A stretch of 64,000 bases of DNA from Myxococcales bacterium (GTDB lineage Bacteria; Myxococcota_A; UBA796; GCA-2862545). The notes under the pieces are model-generated. The model ran no database searches. It saw only the letters and a program-made list of their open reading frames with translations, and was not told the origin of the DNA. Shown piece after piece: positions 18,575-27,012 of this stretch (positions are counted from its first letter, which is position 1; each line of letters starts with the position of its first letter). The position numbers and the translations under genes are program-made. Location: positions 1-64,000 of the forward strand of contig JAHQVJ010000059.1 in NCBI GenBank assembly GCA_019634415.1, given 5' to 3'.

Positions 18575-19282
18575 ATGCTGGTCTCACTGCTCGCCATTGC
18601 AGTCTCCCATGCGTCTCCTCCCCAGGAGGCTCCCCTCGCCATCCCGGCCGGCGGAGCGGCTCCTGCTGCGGAGCGGGCTGCCCCTCAGGCCGTCACCGTG
18701 CGTGACCTGCCACGCACTCCCTCCATGGCCGTGGCCAGCCGTCAGTTCCAGGAGCGCTCCCTGGACCTGCGGGTCGCCGAGGTCCCTGTCACCCTCGGAC
18801 CTCACTGGGACTGGACCAGGCGTGTGGCGATGATGGGCGTGTACCAAGGCTCCCACAGGCTCGATGGCCCTCAGATGCTGGTGGCGCTCGGCGACGAGGC
18901 CGGTGGCGCAGATCTGGAGCGCCGCATCGGCTCCAACCGCATGGCCGCCACCGTGCTCCAGGCCGTGGGGGTGGCCGGTGTCGGAGGCGTCGTGACGGGG
19001 TTGATCGGCCGCGATCGCGCCGAGACCTTCGGGCAGCTCCGGCGCTGGCAGGGCTTCACCGTCGCCAGCGTGGGCGTGCTCGTCACGGGGTTCGCAGGCA
19101 GCGCCATTCCGCGGACCCGCGCTCGGCAGCTTCGCTACGATCCGATGTCCGCGATGGATCTGCTGGAGCTCGAGGAGCGCATCGCCAGCCACAACCGTGC
19201 CCTGGCGAAGGAGCTGGGTGTGCAGCAGCAGCGAGAGCCCGAGGCGCAGGTCCTCGCTATCCCGGCTGCAGTCCCGCGTTGA
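18575..19282 (+). CDS. secreted or membrane protein of unknown function
   Basis: 235 residues. The N terminus (LVSLLAIAVSHASP) looks like a short signal peptide. Two adjacent hydrophobic stretches at about 125-145 (LQAVGVAGVGGVVTGLIG) and 160-178 (FTVASVGVLVTGFAG) suggest a membrane hairpin, followed by a helical region with LLELEERIASHNRALAKEL. No family recognised. It follows the transmembrane kinase on the same strand, so it may be a partner or substrate; that rests on position only. Its last 26 bases overlap the end of the convergent antiporter gene. Confidence 0.6.
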   Translation: MLVSLLAIAVSHASPPQEAPLAIPAGGAAPAAERAAPQAVTVRDLPRTPSMAVASRQFQERSLDLRVAEVPVTLGPHWDWTRRVAMMGVYQGSHRLDGPQMLVALGDEAGGADLERRIGSNRMAATVLQAVGVAGVGGVVTGLIGRDRAETFGQLRRWQGFTVASVGVLVTGFAGSAIPRTRARQLRYDPMSAMDLLELEERIASHNRALAKELGVQQQREPEAQVLAIPAAVPR

Positions 19283-20804
19283 CGGCTTCGGGTAGCCTGC
19301 CCGCCAGGCGAACGGCGCCGATGCACAGCAGCGCACCGCACGGCAGCGTGGCCCACAGCGGTGCGCCCAGCCCCGCCGGCAGCAGACCCACTCCCAAGGC
19401 CACACCTCCCACGGTCAGTGCGTAGGGGAGCTGGGTGCGCACGTGGGTCACCACGTCGGTGCCCGATCCGAGGGACGACAAGATGGTGGTGTCGCTGATG
19501 GGGGAGGCGTGGTCACCCAGGACCGAGCCGTCCAGTACAGCAGCAGCACTGGCCAGCATCACCGGCCCCGTCGCATCGCCCGACATCTCCACCGCCAGCG
19601 GAACCACCAGAGGGATCAGGGCGCCCATGGTGAAGAAGGAGGAGCCGGTGGAGAAGGAGGTCACGGCAGCCAGCGTGAACACCAGGGCCGGCAGCATGGA
19701 GGGCGACAGCCAGCCCTGCAGGGCGCTCGCCACGAAGGCGGCGGCGCCGGTCTGCTTGATCAGGCCGCCCAGCGCCCAGGCCAGGTAGAGCACCGCCAGT
19801 GCTGTGATCACGGCCCGCATGGAGCGCCACGAGGCGACGGGCAGATCGCGGGCTCGCAGGGCGCCGCTGGCCAGGGCCAGGCCTGCTGCCACCACCCAGG
19901 CCCCAGCACTGGCCACGAGCATGCTGTAGAAGGCGTCGGCTTCACCCAGGACCTCGAACAGGGCGGCGTCTGCCGCAGCCTCCCCCAGCGAGCTGCGACC
20001 CGTGAGCCAGAGCAAGGCGAAGGTGATCCCCACGAGGGCGGCGATGGGCAGCCCGGCCAGCCAAGCGCTGCGCTGCGCGCAGGGGGCGGCGACTGGCGTG
20101 GACGTGTGCTTCGCCAGGTGGGCGGCCTCCACGCGGCGCATGGCACCGAAGTCGCGCCCCGACAGCACCACTGCCCCCACGAAGACCAGCGTGAACAGGC
20201 AGTAGAAGCGATAGGGCAGGGCCTGCAAGAACAGCGCGAAGCCGCTCATCGTGACCTCTGCACCCGCCAGCGCATCCCGCAGCAGGCCCACCTCGTAGCC
20301 CACCCACGTGGACACGATCGCCAGCGACGCGATGGGGGCCGCGGTGGCGTCGACGATGTAGGCCAGCTTCGCGCGGCTCACCCCGTGGCGATCGCACAGG
20401 GGACCCATCGCGCTTCCCACCACCAGGCAGTTGGCGTAGTCGTCGAAGAACACGATGCCGCCCGCCAGCCAGCTCGACGTCATCGCACCTCGGCGCCCCG
20501 TGGCCCACGCCTCGAGACGGGCCACCAGGGCCCGGGTGCTGCCCGAGGCTCCCATCACGCCCACCGTGGCCGCCACCAGGAGGCTGAAGCCCGTCACCAT
20601 GAGGTTGCCCGGATCGGTGATCACCTCCAGCAACACCGTGAGCAGACGCTGAACGGCCAGCCACGGATCTCCGCGCGTGGCGACGATCGCCGCCACACCC
20701 ACCGCCGCGGCCAGCGACCCGATCACCCGTCGCGTGATCAAGGCCAGCGCGATGGCCACCAGCGGCGCCAGGAGCGTGAGCCCACCGTCCCAAGACGTCC
20801 ACAT
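19257..20804 (-). CDS. NhaC-family Na+/H+ antiporter
   Basis: About 515 residues from ATG 20804 with a GGAGGG ribosome-binding site upstream. Around twelve hydrophobic segments cover the protein. Family-like pieces are SWLAGGIVFFDDYANCLVVG, the conserved Asp-Asp region, and FSTGSSFFTMGALIPL and DGSVLGDHASPISDTTIL near the C terminus, matching the NhaC/Na+/H+ antiporter-like pattern (GDHxSPISDT). It would exchange Na+ or a small organic counter-ion for protons at the inner membrane. A frame is open 64 codons further upstream but is not membrane-like and covers the divergent gene. Confidence 0.88.
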   Translation of the reverse strand: MWTSWDGGLTLLAPLVAIALALITRRVIGSLAAAVGVAAIVATRGDPWLAVQRLLTVLLEVITDPGNLMVTGFSLLVAATVGVMGASGSTRALVARLEAWATGRRGAMTSSWLAGGIVFFDDYANCLVVGSAMGPLCDRHGVSRAKLAYIVDATAAPIASLAIVSTWVGYEVGLLRDALAGAEVTMSGFALFLQALPYRFYCLFTLVFVGAVVLSGRDFGAMRRVEAAHLAKHTSTPVAAPCAQRSAWLAGLPIAALVGITFALLWLTGRSSLGEAAADAALFEVLGEADAFYSMLVASAGAWVVAAGLALASGALRARDLPVASWRSMRAVITALAVLYLAWALGGLIKQTGAAAFVASALQGWLSPSMLPALVFTLAAVTSFSTGSSFFTMGALIPLVVPLAVEMSGDATGPVMLASAAAVLDGSVLGDHASPISDTTILSSLGSGTDVVTHVRTQLPYALTVGGVALGVGLLPAGLGAPLWATLPCGALLCIGAVRLAGRLPEAVNAGLQPG

Positions 20805-20889
20805 CGTCAGGCGCCCTCCCTCGGACGCAGCCACGAGGATACTGCGCAACAGAGGGCAGTCAACCACGTACGATGGCGGAGGGGGGCAG

Positions 20890-21552
20890 ATGGTCCTGGA
20901 GATCGCGTTGCTGATCGTGGGCTTGGTCACCACCGTGGCCATCGGTGCCCCCTTGGCCACCTCGATGGTGCAGCCCCACCTGTTCGGAACGCGCAAGCGT
21001 CAGTCCGCCGAGGGGCACCGGGAGCGTCGTGCCCAGGTGGTGGCCTTCACGCCGCTGGATCTGGGTGAGGACCCGATGCGGTGGCCCTCTGCGCACCCCT
21101 GGCCCAATCGGATGTCCATTGGTCAGTCGTGGCCCTCGAAGGAATGGGAGGACGAGCACTTCGGGGCTCACTGGCGCGACGGGCGCATGGTGGAGACAGA
21201 CGACGCCGGATTCCATGCGATGGCGGGTCGTCGCTTCGACAGCAGCGTGAGGGAGGAGGACGAGGAGGCGAGCCGCGCCAGCTACCTGGAGGCCGCAAAA
21301 GCGCAGCAGGAGGCGCTCGCCGTGGCCTCCCAGCAGCAGCCCACCAACAAGGCAGCGTCCCAGAAGCGCGAGCCGGTCGCCCAGAGCCTGCCCACCAGCC
21401 TGGCGCTCACCAGTCAGCCGCCTCCCCGGGAGCAGCTGGAGGCCATGATCGCGGAGGTGGGTCTGGCTGACACCGTGCAGGTGATCATGGAGCAGACGGG
21501 TTGGGACTTCCGCAAGGCGGCTCAGTACCTGGCGCGCGTGCGTCAGGGCTGA
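20890..21552 (+). CDS. membrane-anchored protein of unknown function
   Basis: 220 residues from ATG 20890, preceded by a strong purine-rich ribosome-binding site (GGAGGGGGGCAG). An N-terminal hydrophobic stretch (about 3-22, LEIALLIVGLVTTVAIG) probably anchors it. The middle is hydrophilic and Gln/Glu-rich, and the C-terminal 45 residues (REQLEAMIAEVGLADTV... KAAQYLARVRQG) look like a compact helical module. No recognised domain. Divergent from the antiporter across 85 bases and convergent with the short-chain dehydrogenase across 13 bases. Confidence 0.6.
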   Translation: MVLEIALLIVGLVTTVAIGAPLATSMVQPHLFGTRKRQSAEGHRERRAQVVAFTPLDLGEDPMRWPSAHPWPNRMSIGQSWPSKEWEDEHFGAHWRDGRMVETDDAGFHAMAGRRFDSSVREEDEEASRASYLEAAKAQQEALAVASQQQPTNKAASQKREPVAQSLPTSLALTSQPPPREQLEAMIAEVGLADTVQVIMEQTGWDFRKAAQYLARVRQG

Positions 21553-21565
21553 CTCGTCGACAGTC

Positions 21566-22393
21566 TCAGGCCTCGGGCTCCGAGGACTTCGCCCCCTCCG
21601 CCCGCGACTGCAGGATCTCCGTGACCCCCAGCCGCGACAACATCGTCTCGTCGAGCCCGGGGAACAGCTGCCCCAGCGCCAGCAGCGGCCGCATCGGGCT
21701 CGGGGTCACCAGCACCTCCGCCTTTCCGTCGATGCAGGCCCGAACCCCCGCCACCACTCGCTGAAGCGGGACCTCGCGCACCATCGCGGGCGCCTTCAGG
21801 CCGGTGTCGGCCCACATGCCCGCCTCCGCCACGAAGGACGGGCACACCACGCCTGCGTGTACCTTGGTGTCGCGCAGCTCGATGCGCAGGCTGGCCGTGA
21901 AGCCGTTCACTCCGTACTTCGTCGCCGAGTAGATGGCGTTGTAGGGGGTGGGGGACTTACCCGACATCGAGCTCACGGTGACGATGGCGCCCTCGTTGCG
22001 CTCCACCATGCTCGGCAGCACCAGGCGCGTGAGCATCAGGGGAGCCGTCAGGTTCACGGCGATCTGTTGCTCGATCTGGGCCGCGTCGTGGTCCAGCACC
22101 GAGATCGGGTACTCGATGCCAGCGTTGTTGATCAGGACCTCGACTGGCCCGATCGCCTCGGCGCGCTCCACCAGCGCCCGACGGTCGGCGTCGGAGGTGA
22201 CGTCGCAGCGCACCACGTGCGCCTCGGCATCCACGGCCCGAACCTCGCGAGCCACCTCGACGAGGCTCTGCTCGTCCCGCGCGGCGAGCACGAGCCTTGC
22301 CCCCTCGCGTGCCAGATCGACGGCCACGGCACGACCGATCCCGCGGGAGGCCCCCGTCAACACCACGACCTTGTTGGTCAGATCCCTCGCCAT
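21566..22393 (-). CDS. short-chain dehydrogenase/reductase
   Basis: 275 residues of the classical SDR fold. The cofactor motif TGASRGIGRAVA is near residue 14, NNAG near 90, the catalytic serine in VSSMSGK and the catalytic pair in YSATKYG near 160. AARD after beta-2 leans toward NADP(H). The substrate is unknown. The start ATG has an excellent ribosome-binding site (GGAGGTCAC). It lies 25 bases downstream of the STAND regulator on the same strand, so the two may be co-transcribed. Confidence 0.9.
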   Translation of the reverse strand: MARDLTNKVVVLTGASRGIGRAVAVDLAREGARLVLAARDEQSLVEVAREVRAVDAEAHVVRCDVTSDADRRALVERAEAIGPVEVLINNAGIEYPISVLDHDAAQIEQQIAVNLTAPLMLTRLVLPSMVERNEGAIVTVSSMSGKSPTPYNAIYSATKYGVNGFTASLRIELRDTKVHAGVVCPSFVAEAGMWADTGLKAPAMVREVPLQRVVAGVRACIDGKAEVLVTPSPMRPLLALGQLFPGLDETMLSRLGVTEILQSRAEGAKSSEPEA

Positions 22394-22418
22394 GTGACCT
22401 CCCCGGCTGTGCGTATCG

Positions 22419-25193
22419 TCACGGCTCCGAGCTCACCGGAGCATGCACGACGCGCACACCCGCCGCGATGCGGTAGCCGCCCTCGACTCGCTCGAGCACG
22501 TCCTGCAGCCCGGCGCGGCGCAGCTTCGACAACGTCGCCCACAGCCGGTTGGTGAGGGCCGAGCGCATCGACTTGTCATCGGGCCACGCCTCCTGAAGCA
22601 GGGTCTCGGTGGCCACCGCTCGCCCAGGCGTGCACTCCGCGGAGTCGATCAGTACTCGCATCACCCGCTGCATGACGGGCCGTCGGCCTAGCCGGATCGG
22701 CGGCGCCGACCCCACCCGCACCCACACCAGATCGGGGCCCACGAGGAGCGCCTGCTCGTCGGAGTCCGAGTCTCGGAGCACGTGGCGCAGCAGGCCAGCG
22801 GCCAGCCGTGCGCCCAGGTACGGCACCTGACCAGGCGCGCGAGTCGTGAAGCGACCCAGTGCATCGAGGCCCGCGAGTCCCGCGCCCGGCAGCTTCAGCA
22901 CGACGCGCAGCGCGTGGTCGATGAGGGAGAGGAAGAGCGGAAGGCGAAGCCCACCCCATGCCTGCACGAGGGCTGTGGCCTCTCGCATGTCGTCCTCGGC
23001 TCCCTCCAGCTCGCCAGAGCGCGCCCTCGCCAGGGCTCGCACCGCGAGGTCGAAGAGGAGGAGTCTCGGTGGCAGCTCCGACCCGCGAACCACTCGCATC
23101 GTCTCGGAGAGCAGGCGTATCGCCTCGTGATCGTCTCCCCGTAGCATGCTCACACACGCGCGGAGGCGCTGGTTCTGCGCCGAGGCGAGGGTGGGGTTCG
23201 TCTGGGGCCAGCCCGTGCCCAGGTCCTCGGACAGCATCCGGGCTGCCTCGTCGAGGCGGCCCTCGAGGATGGCGAACAGAGGGGGGTAGGAGGTGGCTCG
23301 TCGGAAGGCGTACTCCGCGGCTCCAGTTCGGCGAAGGACCGCCATGGCCTGCTCCAGGGCGTGCTGCGCCTCGTCGACGCGGTCCGCGGCGACCAGGTAC
23401 TCCACACGGTTCGTCACAGACGTGATGAGGTTCTGCTGGTCGTCCGACTCCACACCCAGCGCGATCGCCACGTCGCTGGCTCGAAGTGCGTCCTCGATGC
23501 GCCCCAGATCGAACAGGTTCTGGGCGTGGTTGCTCATCCAAACGGTGCGCAGGCGCGACAGCCCCACCGGCTCTTCGGCCTCGAGGATCTCGTGGCTGGC
23601 CTGAAGTGCCTCCTCGGCTGAGCCGTGGCGAGCGGCCATGGTTCCGCGCGCCTGCAGTAGGAATGCCGCGGCCATGGGGGAGCCATCCGCTCCGGCCAGC
23701 TGTGTGAGCTGCGCCAGGTGAGGCTCGCCTGTGCGTCGGTCCGGGGCGCGGAGGAAGAGGTTGAGGGCCAGCGCACACTGCAGCAGCGTCTCTCCGTGGG
23801 CCCCCGCCACGGCCATGGCTTCCACCATCACCTGCTCGTCGGGGCGAGGGGCGCGGAACGTCACAGCCAGGTGCAGTCGGGCACGCACGAGCCGGACGCG
23901 CCAGAGCTCGTGGTGGGGCGGCAGGGTCTCCTCGACGGCATCCAGCACGGCCTGGATCCGAGCGGGAGGGCCGATCCAGCTGAGGAGCGCCGTGAGCGCC
24001 ATCGCGCCTTGGACCCGTTCCTCGGCCGAGCTGGAGTCGAGCTGGGTCACCTTCGCGAGGTGGTCTACCTCCGCCATCAGTGCCGGATCCACCTGACCGC
24101 CCACCCCGTGCTCGAAGCCTTCGATCGTGGACAGATCCCGGGTCAGCTCCAGGAAGAAGCGCCGGAATCGACCCTCGAGGTCCTCGCGCTCCGCGGCAGG
24201 GAGGCGATGCTGGGCGTAGTCTCGAACCGAGTCGGGGAGCCGCAGACGCTGGGCATCACGGCGGATCAGCCCCCGAGCCACCAGGCGCTGCAGCACGTCC
24301 AACACGCCGTCCGGCTCGGTACGACCCAGTGCGAGTACCGCCTCGGCGGCCTCCACCGTGAAGCTGGGGACGAAGATCGTGCACTGAGCCAGGGCGGCAG
24401 CCTCGTCGCTGGCGAGCAGCTCCCAGGTCACGTCCAGTGCAGCCTGCACCGACGTGTGACGTCCCGTGCAGCCCGGAGTGGCTCGTCGCAGCACCGTGAA
24501 GCGGTCCCTCAGACGTCCGAGCAGAGCCGCTGGACTGAGCAGTGACAGGCGTGCAGCAGCGAGCTCGATCGCCAGGGGGTTCCCGTCGAGACGTCGCACC
24601 ACCTCCCGCAGGCTCGTCGGATCGGCAGCGGGATCGAAGTCGAACTGCACGGCTCGAGCGCGCCGCGTCAGCAGCGTCCAGGCGTCCTCGATGTCGAGGG
24701 GCGAGAGCAACACCACCTCCTCTCCCCGAATCGCCAGCGGCATGCGGGAGGTCACCACGAAGCGCGTGTCGGGTGCAGCCGCCTTCAAGGGGAGCAAGAC
24801 CTCTGCAGCCAAGGGCGTGACGTGCTCGAACGCATCCCACACCACCAGCTGCACGGGGTCTCGTTGCAGCGCCCGGCCGAGGTCCTCGAAGTCGACGGCA
24901 CTCCGGCAAGAGGGCACGGCCTGCCCCAGCGCCGTCGCGATGTCGTGGGCGTCTCGCGCGTGCTCCAGATCCACGAACGCGAAGGCGAGGTCCAGCGTGG
25001 ACGTCAGCTCATGTGCGAGGCGCGTCTTTCCGCTACCTCCTACGCCGATGACGGTGACCAACCGACCGGCCGCGACGGCCCGCTGGATGGCGGCCAGCTC
25101 GGCCGCGCGGCCGACGAGGTCATCCTGCAACGCTCCTCCATGAACACCCTCTCTCAGACAGGGTGCCATAGCAGCCTCCCTCGGTGAGAACAC
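22419..25193 (-). CDS. STAND ATPase transcriptional regulator with C-terminal winged helix
   Basis: 924 residues. The N-terminal NB-ARC-like ATPase (about 25-300) has DLVGRAAELAAI, Walker A GVGGSGKT, Walker B LVVWDAFEHV and the GNPLAIELAAARL segment. A long helical region (about 350-780) reads as TPR-like repeats. The C-terminal 100 residues (GPDLVWVRVGSAPPIRLG... TETLLQEAWPDD... LRRAGLQDVLERVEGGYRIA) match an OmpR/PhoB-type winged helix. Regulators such as AfsR carry that domain N-terminally, so the order here is reversed. Such proteins act as ATP-driven switches on a ligand. Divergent from the lamin-tail lipoprotein; the SDR gene lies downstream. Confidence 0.85.
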   Translation of the reverse strand: MFSPREAAMAPCLREGVHGGALQDDLVGRAAELAAIQRAVAAGRLVTVIGVGGSGKTRLAHELTSTLDLAFAFVDLEHARDAHDIATALGQAVPSCRSAVDFEDLGRALQRDPVQLVVWDAFEHVTPLAAEVLLPLKAAAPDTRFVVTSRMPLAIRGEEVVLLSPLDIEDAWTLLTRRARAVQFDFDPAADPTSLREVVRRLDGNPLAIELAAARLSLLSPAALLGRLRDRFTVLRRATPGCTGRHTSVQAALDVTWELLASDEAAALAQCTIFVPSFTVEAAEAVLALGRTEPDGVLDVLQRLVARGLIRRDAQRLRLPDSVRDYAQHRLPAAEREDLEGRFRRFFLELTRDLSTIEGFEHGVGGQVDPALMAEVDHLAKVTQLDSSSAEERVQGAMALTALLSWIGPPARIQAVLDAVEETLPPHHELWRVRLVRARLHLAVTFRAPRPDEQVMVEAMAVAGAHGETLLQCALALNLFLRAPDRRTGEPHLAQLTQLAGADGSPMAAAFLLQARGTMAARHGSAEEALQASHEILEAEEPVGLSRLRTVWMSNHAQNLFDLGRIEDALRASDVAIALGVESDDQQNLITSVTNRVEYLVAADRVDEAQHALEQAMAVLRRTGAAEYAFRRATSYPPLFAILEGRLDEAARMLSEDLGTGWPQTNPTLASAQNQRLRACVSMLRGDDHEAIRLLSETMRVVRGSELPPRLLLFDLAVRALARARSGELEGAEDDMREATALVQAWGGLRLPLFLSLIDHALRVVLKLPGAGLAGLDALGRFTTRAPGQVPYLGARLAAGLLRHVLRDSDSDEQALLVGPDLVWVRVGSAPPIRLGRRPVMQRVMRVLIDSAECTPGRAVATETLLQEAWPDDKSMRSALTNRLWATLSKLRRAGLQDVLERVEGGYRIAAGVRVVHAPVSSEP

Positions 25194-25206
25194 CGCCCGA
25201 GCTCTC

Positions 25207-25228
25207 GGGTGTACACACGGGCTGTACG
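25207..25228. promoter_or_regulatory. possible operator: TGTAC repeats
   Basis: In the 96-base divergent gap between the STAND regulator and the lamin-tail lipoprotein, a perfect palindrome GTGTACAC (25209-25216) is followed by a second TGTAC, giving GGTGTAC (25208-25214) and GCTGTAC (25221-25227) as direct repeats 13 bases apart. Short direct repeats are typical sites of OmpR-type winged-helix proteins, so this could be the site of the neighbouring regulator. This is inference from position. Confidence 0.35.
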
Positions 25229-25289
25229 CTTTCTTCTGTGGGAATCGCCGTGTGGGCGCTACGGGGTGCCCATCGAAAAGGAGACGGAA

Positions 25290-26099
25290 ATGCGTTTCGG
25301 GTGGCTCCTCTTGGGATGCGCGTCGTGCCTGGATCTGTCGGAGGTCTCTGTGTCGTCGACGTCGACCACGTCGAACACTAGTGCCACGGCGCCATCAGGC
25401 ACCTCCACGAGCACGTCTACGGTGACGGATACTGGCACCACCGACACAGCGACAGATACTGGAGATTCCGGCACCACCTCCAGCTCAACGCCCACCTCTA
25501 CCTCCACGTTGCAGGCCGGAGACCTGGTGATCACGGAGATCATGCAGCGCACGAGCGTGCCCTCGGTGTGGGGGCAGTGGTTCGAGATCCACAACTCCAC
25601 GACATCCGCCATCGATCTGGCCGGGCTGGTGGTGCACGACGACAACGGATTCGAGTCGTTCACCGTGAGTGGTCCGCTCCTCGTCGATGCGGGGGGCTAC
25701 GTCGTCTTCGGGATCAACGGGGACACCAAGCTCAACGGGGGAATCACGCTGGACTACGAGTGGCCTCTGTCCTCGAAGAAGGCCTTCTTCATCTTCAGCG
25801 GCCCCGACCAGATCGTGTTGAGCACGGGAGGCCCGACCCCCGTGGAGATCGACCGCGTGGACCTGCCCGACTGCGTGTACTCCGGTACGGGGTCGGACAC
25901 GGGCAAGTCGGTGTTGAAGTCGGATTGCTTCTTCGCCCTCGACGAGGACGCGGGTGAGGGAGTGGCCCACAACCTCGACAGCGCCTCGTTGGATGCCACG
26001 AGCAACGACGACATCGACAACTGGTGCTCGGCCGACACCCCCATCGGATCGGGCACCGATCTCGGCACGCCAGGTGCTGCAAACGTGGCGTGCCCCTAG
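25290..26099 (+). CDS. lamin-tail-domain lipoprotein
   Basis: 269 residues from ATG 25290, with AAGGAG upstream. The start MRFGWLLLGC has a short signal and a lipobox-like Cys10, with Cys13 next to it. A low-complexity Ser/Thr/Asp/Gly linker (about 20-75) tethers the folded part. Residues about 78-200 match the lamin tail domain: LVITEIMQ, WFEIHNSTTSAIDLAGLVVHD, DAGGYVVFGI, and the IDRVDL strand. Likely displayed on the outer membrane or surface. Bacterial LTD proteins are often surface or nuclease-associated; no enzyme domain is present here. The linker has a lower GC content than its surroundings. Confidence 0.8.
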   Translation: MRFGWLLLGCASCLDLSEVSVSSTSTTSNTSATAPSGTSTSTSTVTDTGTTDTATDTGDSGTTSSSTPTSTSTLQAGDLVITEIMQRTSVPSVWGQWFEIHNSTTSAIDLAGLVVHDDNGFESFTVSGPLLVDAGGYVVFGINGDTKLNGGITLDYEWPLSSKKAFFIFSGPDQIVLSTGGPTPVEIDRVDLPDCVYSGTGSDTGKSVLKSDCFFALDEDAGEGVAHNLDSASLDATSNDDIDNWCSADTPIGSGTDLGTPGAANVACP

Positions 26100-26111
26100 G
26101 GTGGTGGGCGG

Positions 26112-26140
26112 TTGACACGTGGAGGTGCTCGCCATAGTGC
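26112..26140 (+). promoter_or_regulatory. candidate sigma-70 promoter for the TIGR02147-type gene
   Basis: A perfect -35 hexamer TTGACA lies at 26112-26117. Possible -10 elements are CATAGT at 26133-26138 (15-base spacer) or TAGTGC at 26135-26140 (17-base spacer), both weak. Transcription from here would start near 26146, which fits translation from GTG 26164 rather than from the earlier GTG 26119. Confidence 0.4.
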
Positions 26141-26163
26141 GTGCGTCGGCGCGCAGAGGACTC

Positions 26164-27012
26164 GTGACAGACGCCCCCTCTCCACCCGACGTGCACGAAT
26201 ACGTCGACTTCCGGGCGTTCCTCCGGGACTGGTTCGACTTCAAGAAGCGCCGCAATCCTCGCTTCAGCCATCGCAGCTTCGCCCGGCTCGCGGGGCAGCG
26301 ATCCCCCTCGGTGCTGCTTCACGTCATGCGCGGCGAGCGAAACCTCTCGCCCGCCAACGTGACCGCGTTCGTGCAGGCCATGAAGCTGACGGAGGAGGAG
26401 GCCGAGTTCTTCGGATTGTTGGTGTCGTTGGCGCAGGCGGACAGCCCCAAGGAGCGCGAGCGGGCAGGGCGCCGAGTCGCCTCCACCAGGCGCTTCCGCG
26501 AGGCGCGCAAGGTCCAAGGGGGTGGATTCGAATACTTGTCTCACTGGTACTACCCAGCCATTCGTGAGCTTGCACACCGTTCCGATTTCGTTGCCGATCC
26601 CGAGTGGGTCGCGCGCACGCTGTGCCCCTCGATCCAAGTCGACGAAGCCGCCAGGGCGTTGCAGGTCTTGTTCGAGCTGGACTTGCTGCAGGAGCGGCCC
26701 GACGGCACCGTCACCGTTACCGAGACCACCGTGGTCACGGAGCCGGAGATCGTCGGAGTGGCTGTTCACAACTACCACTACGGCATGCTCAAGCTGGCCA
26801 CGGAGGCGATTCGTCGCTTTCACTCCGACGAGCGACAGTTCAGTGCGTCGACCCTGTTGGTGCCGGATCACGTGCTGCCCGAGCTGAAGAAGGAGGCCCT
26901 ACGCTTCCACGAGCGCGTGCTGAACCTGTGCGACAGCGATCCGGGGCCGCACAGCCGCGTGCACCAGCTGAGCGTGTGCCTGTTCCCCTTGTCCGAGCCC
27001 GAGGAATCCTGA
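26164..27012 (+). CDS. TIGR02147/DUF4423-family protein, probable regulator
   Basis: 282 residues from GTG 26164, which has AGAGGA upstream and lies behind a candidate promoter; GTG 26119 would lengthen it by 15 residues. The family pattern is visible: DYVDFRAFLRDWFDFKK-like start (here EYVDFRAFLRDWFDFKKRR), FSHRSFARLAG, a helix-turn-helix-like region with LSPANVTAFVQAMKL, EAEFFGLLVSLAQA, and YLSHWYYPAIRELAH before a C-terminal DUF4423-like part. The family is common in Fibrobacter and myxobacteria, usually beside a secreted protein, as here: its stop overlaps the next lipoprotein start by one base. Confidence 0.8.
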   Translation: MTDAPSPPDVHEYVDFRAFLRDWFDFKKRRNPRFSHRSFARLAGQRSPSVLLHVMRGERNLSPANVTAFVQAMKLTEEEAEFFGLLVSLAQADSPKERERAGRRVASTRRFREARKVQGGGFEYLSHWYYPAIRELAHRSDFVADPEWVARTLCPSIQVDEAARALQVLFELDLLQERPDGTVTVTETTVVTEPEIVGVAVHNYHYGMLKLATEAIRRFHSDERQFSASTLLVPDHVLPELKKEALRFHERVLNLCDSDPGPHSRVHQLSVCLFPLSEPEES

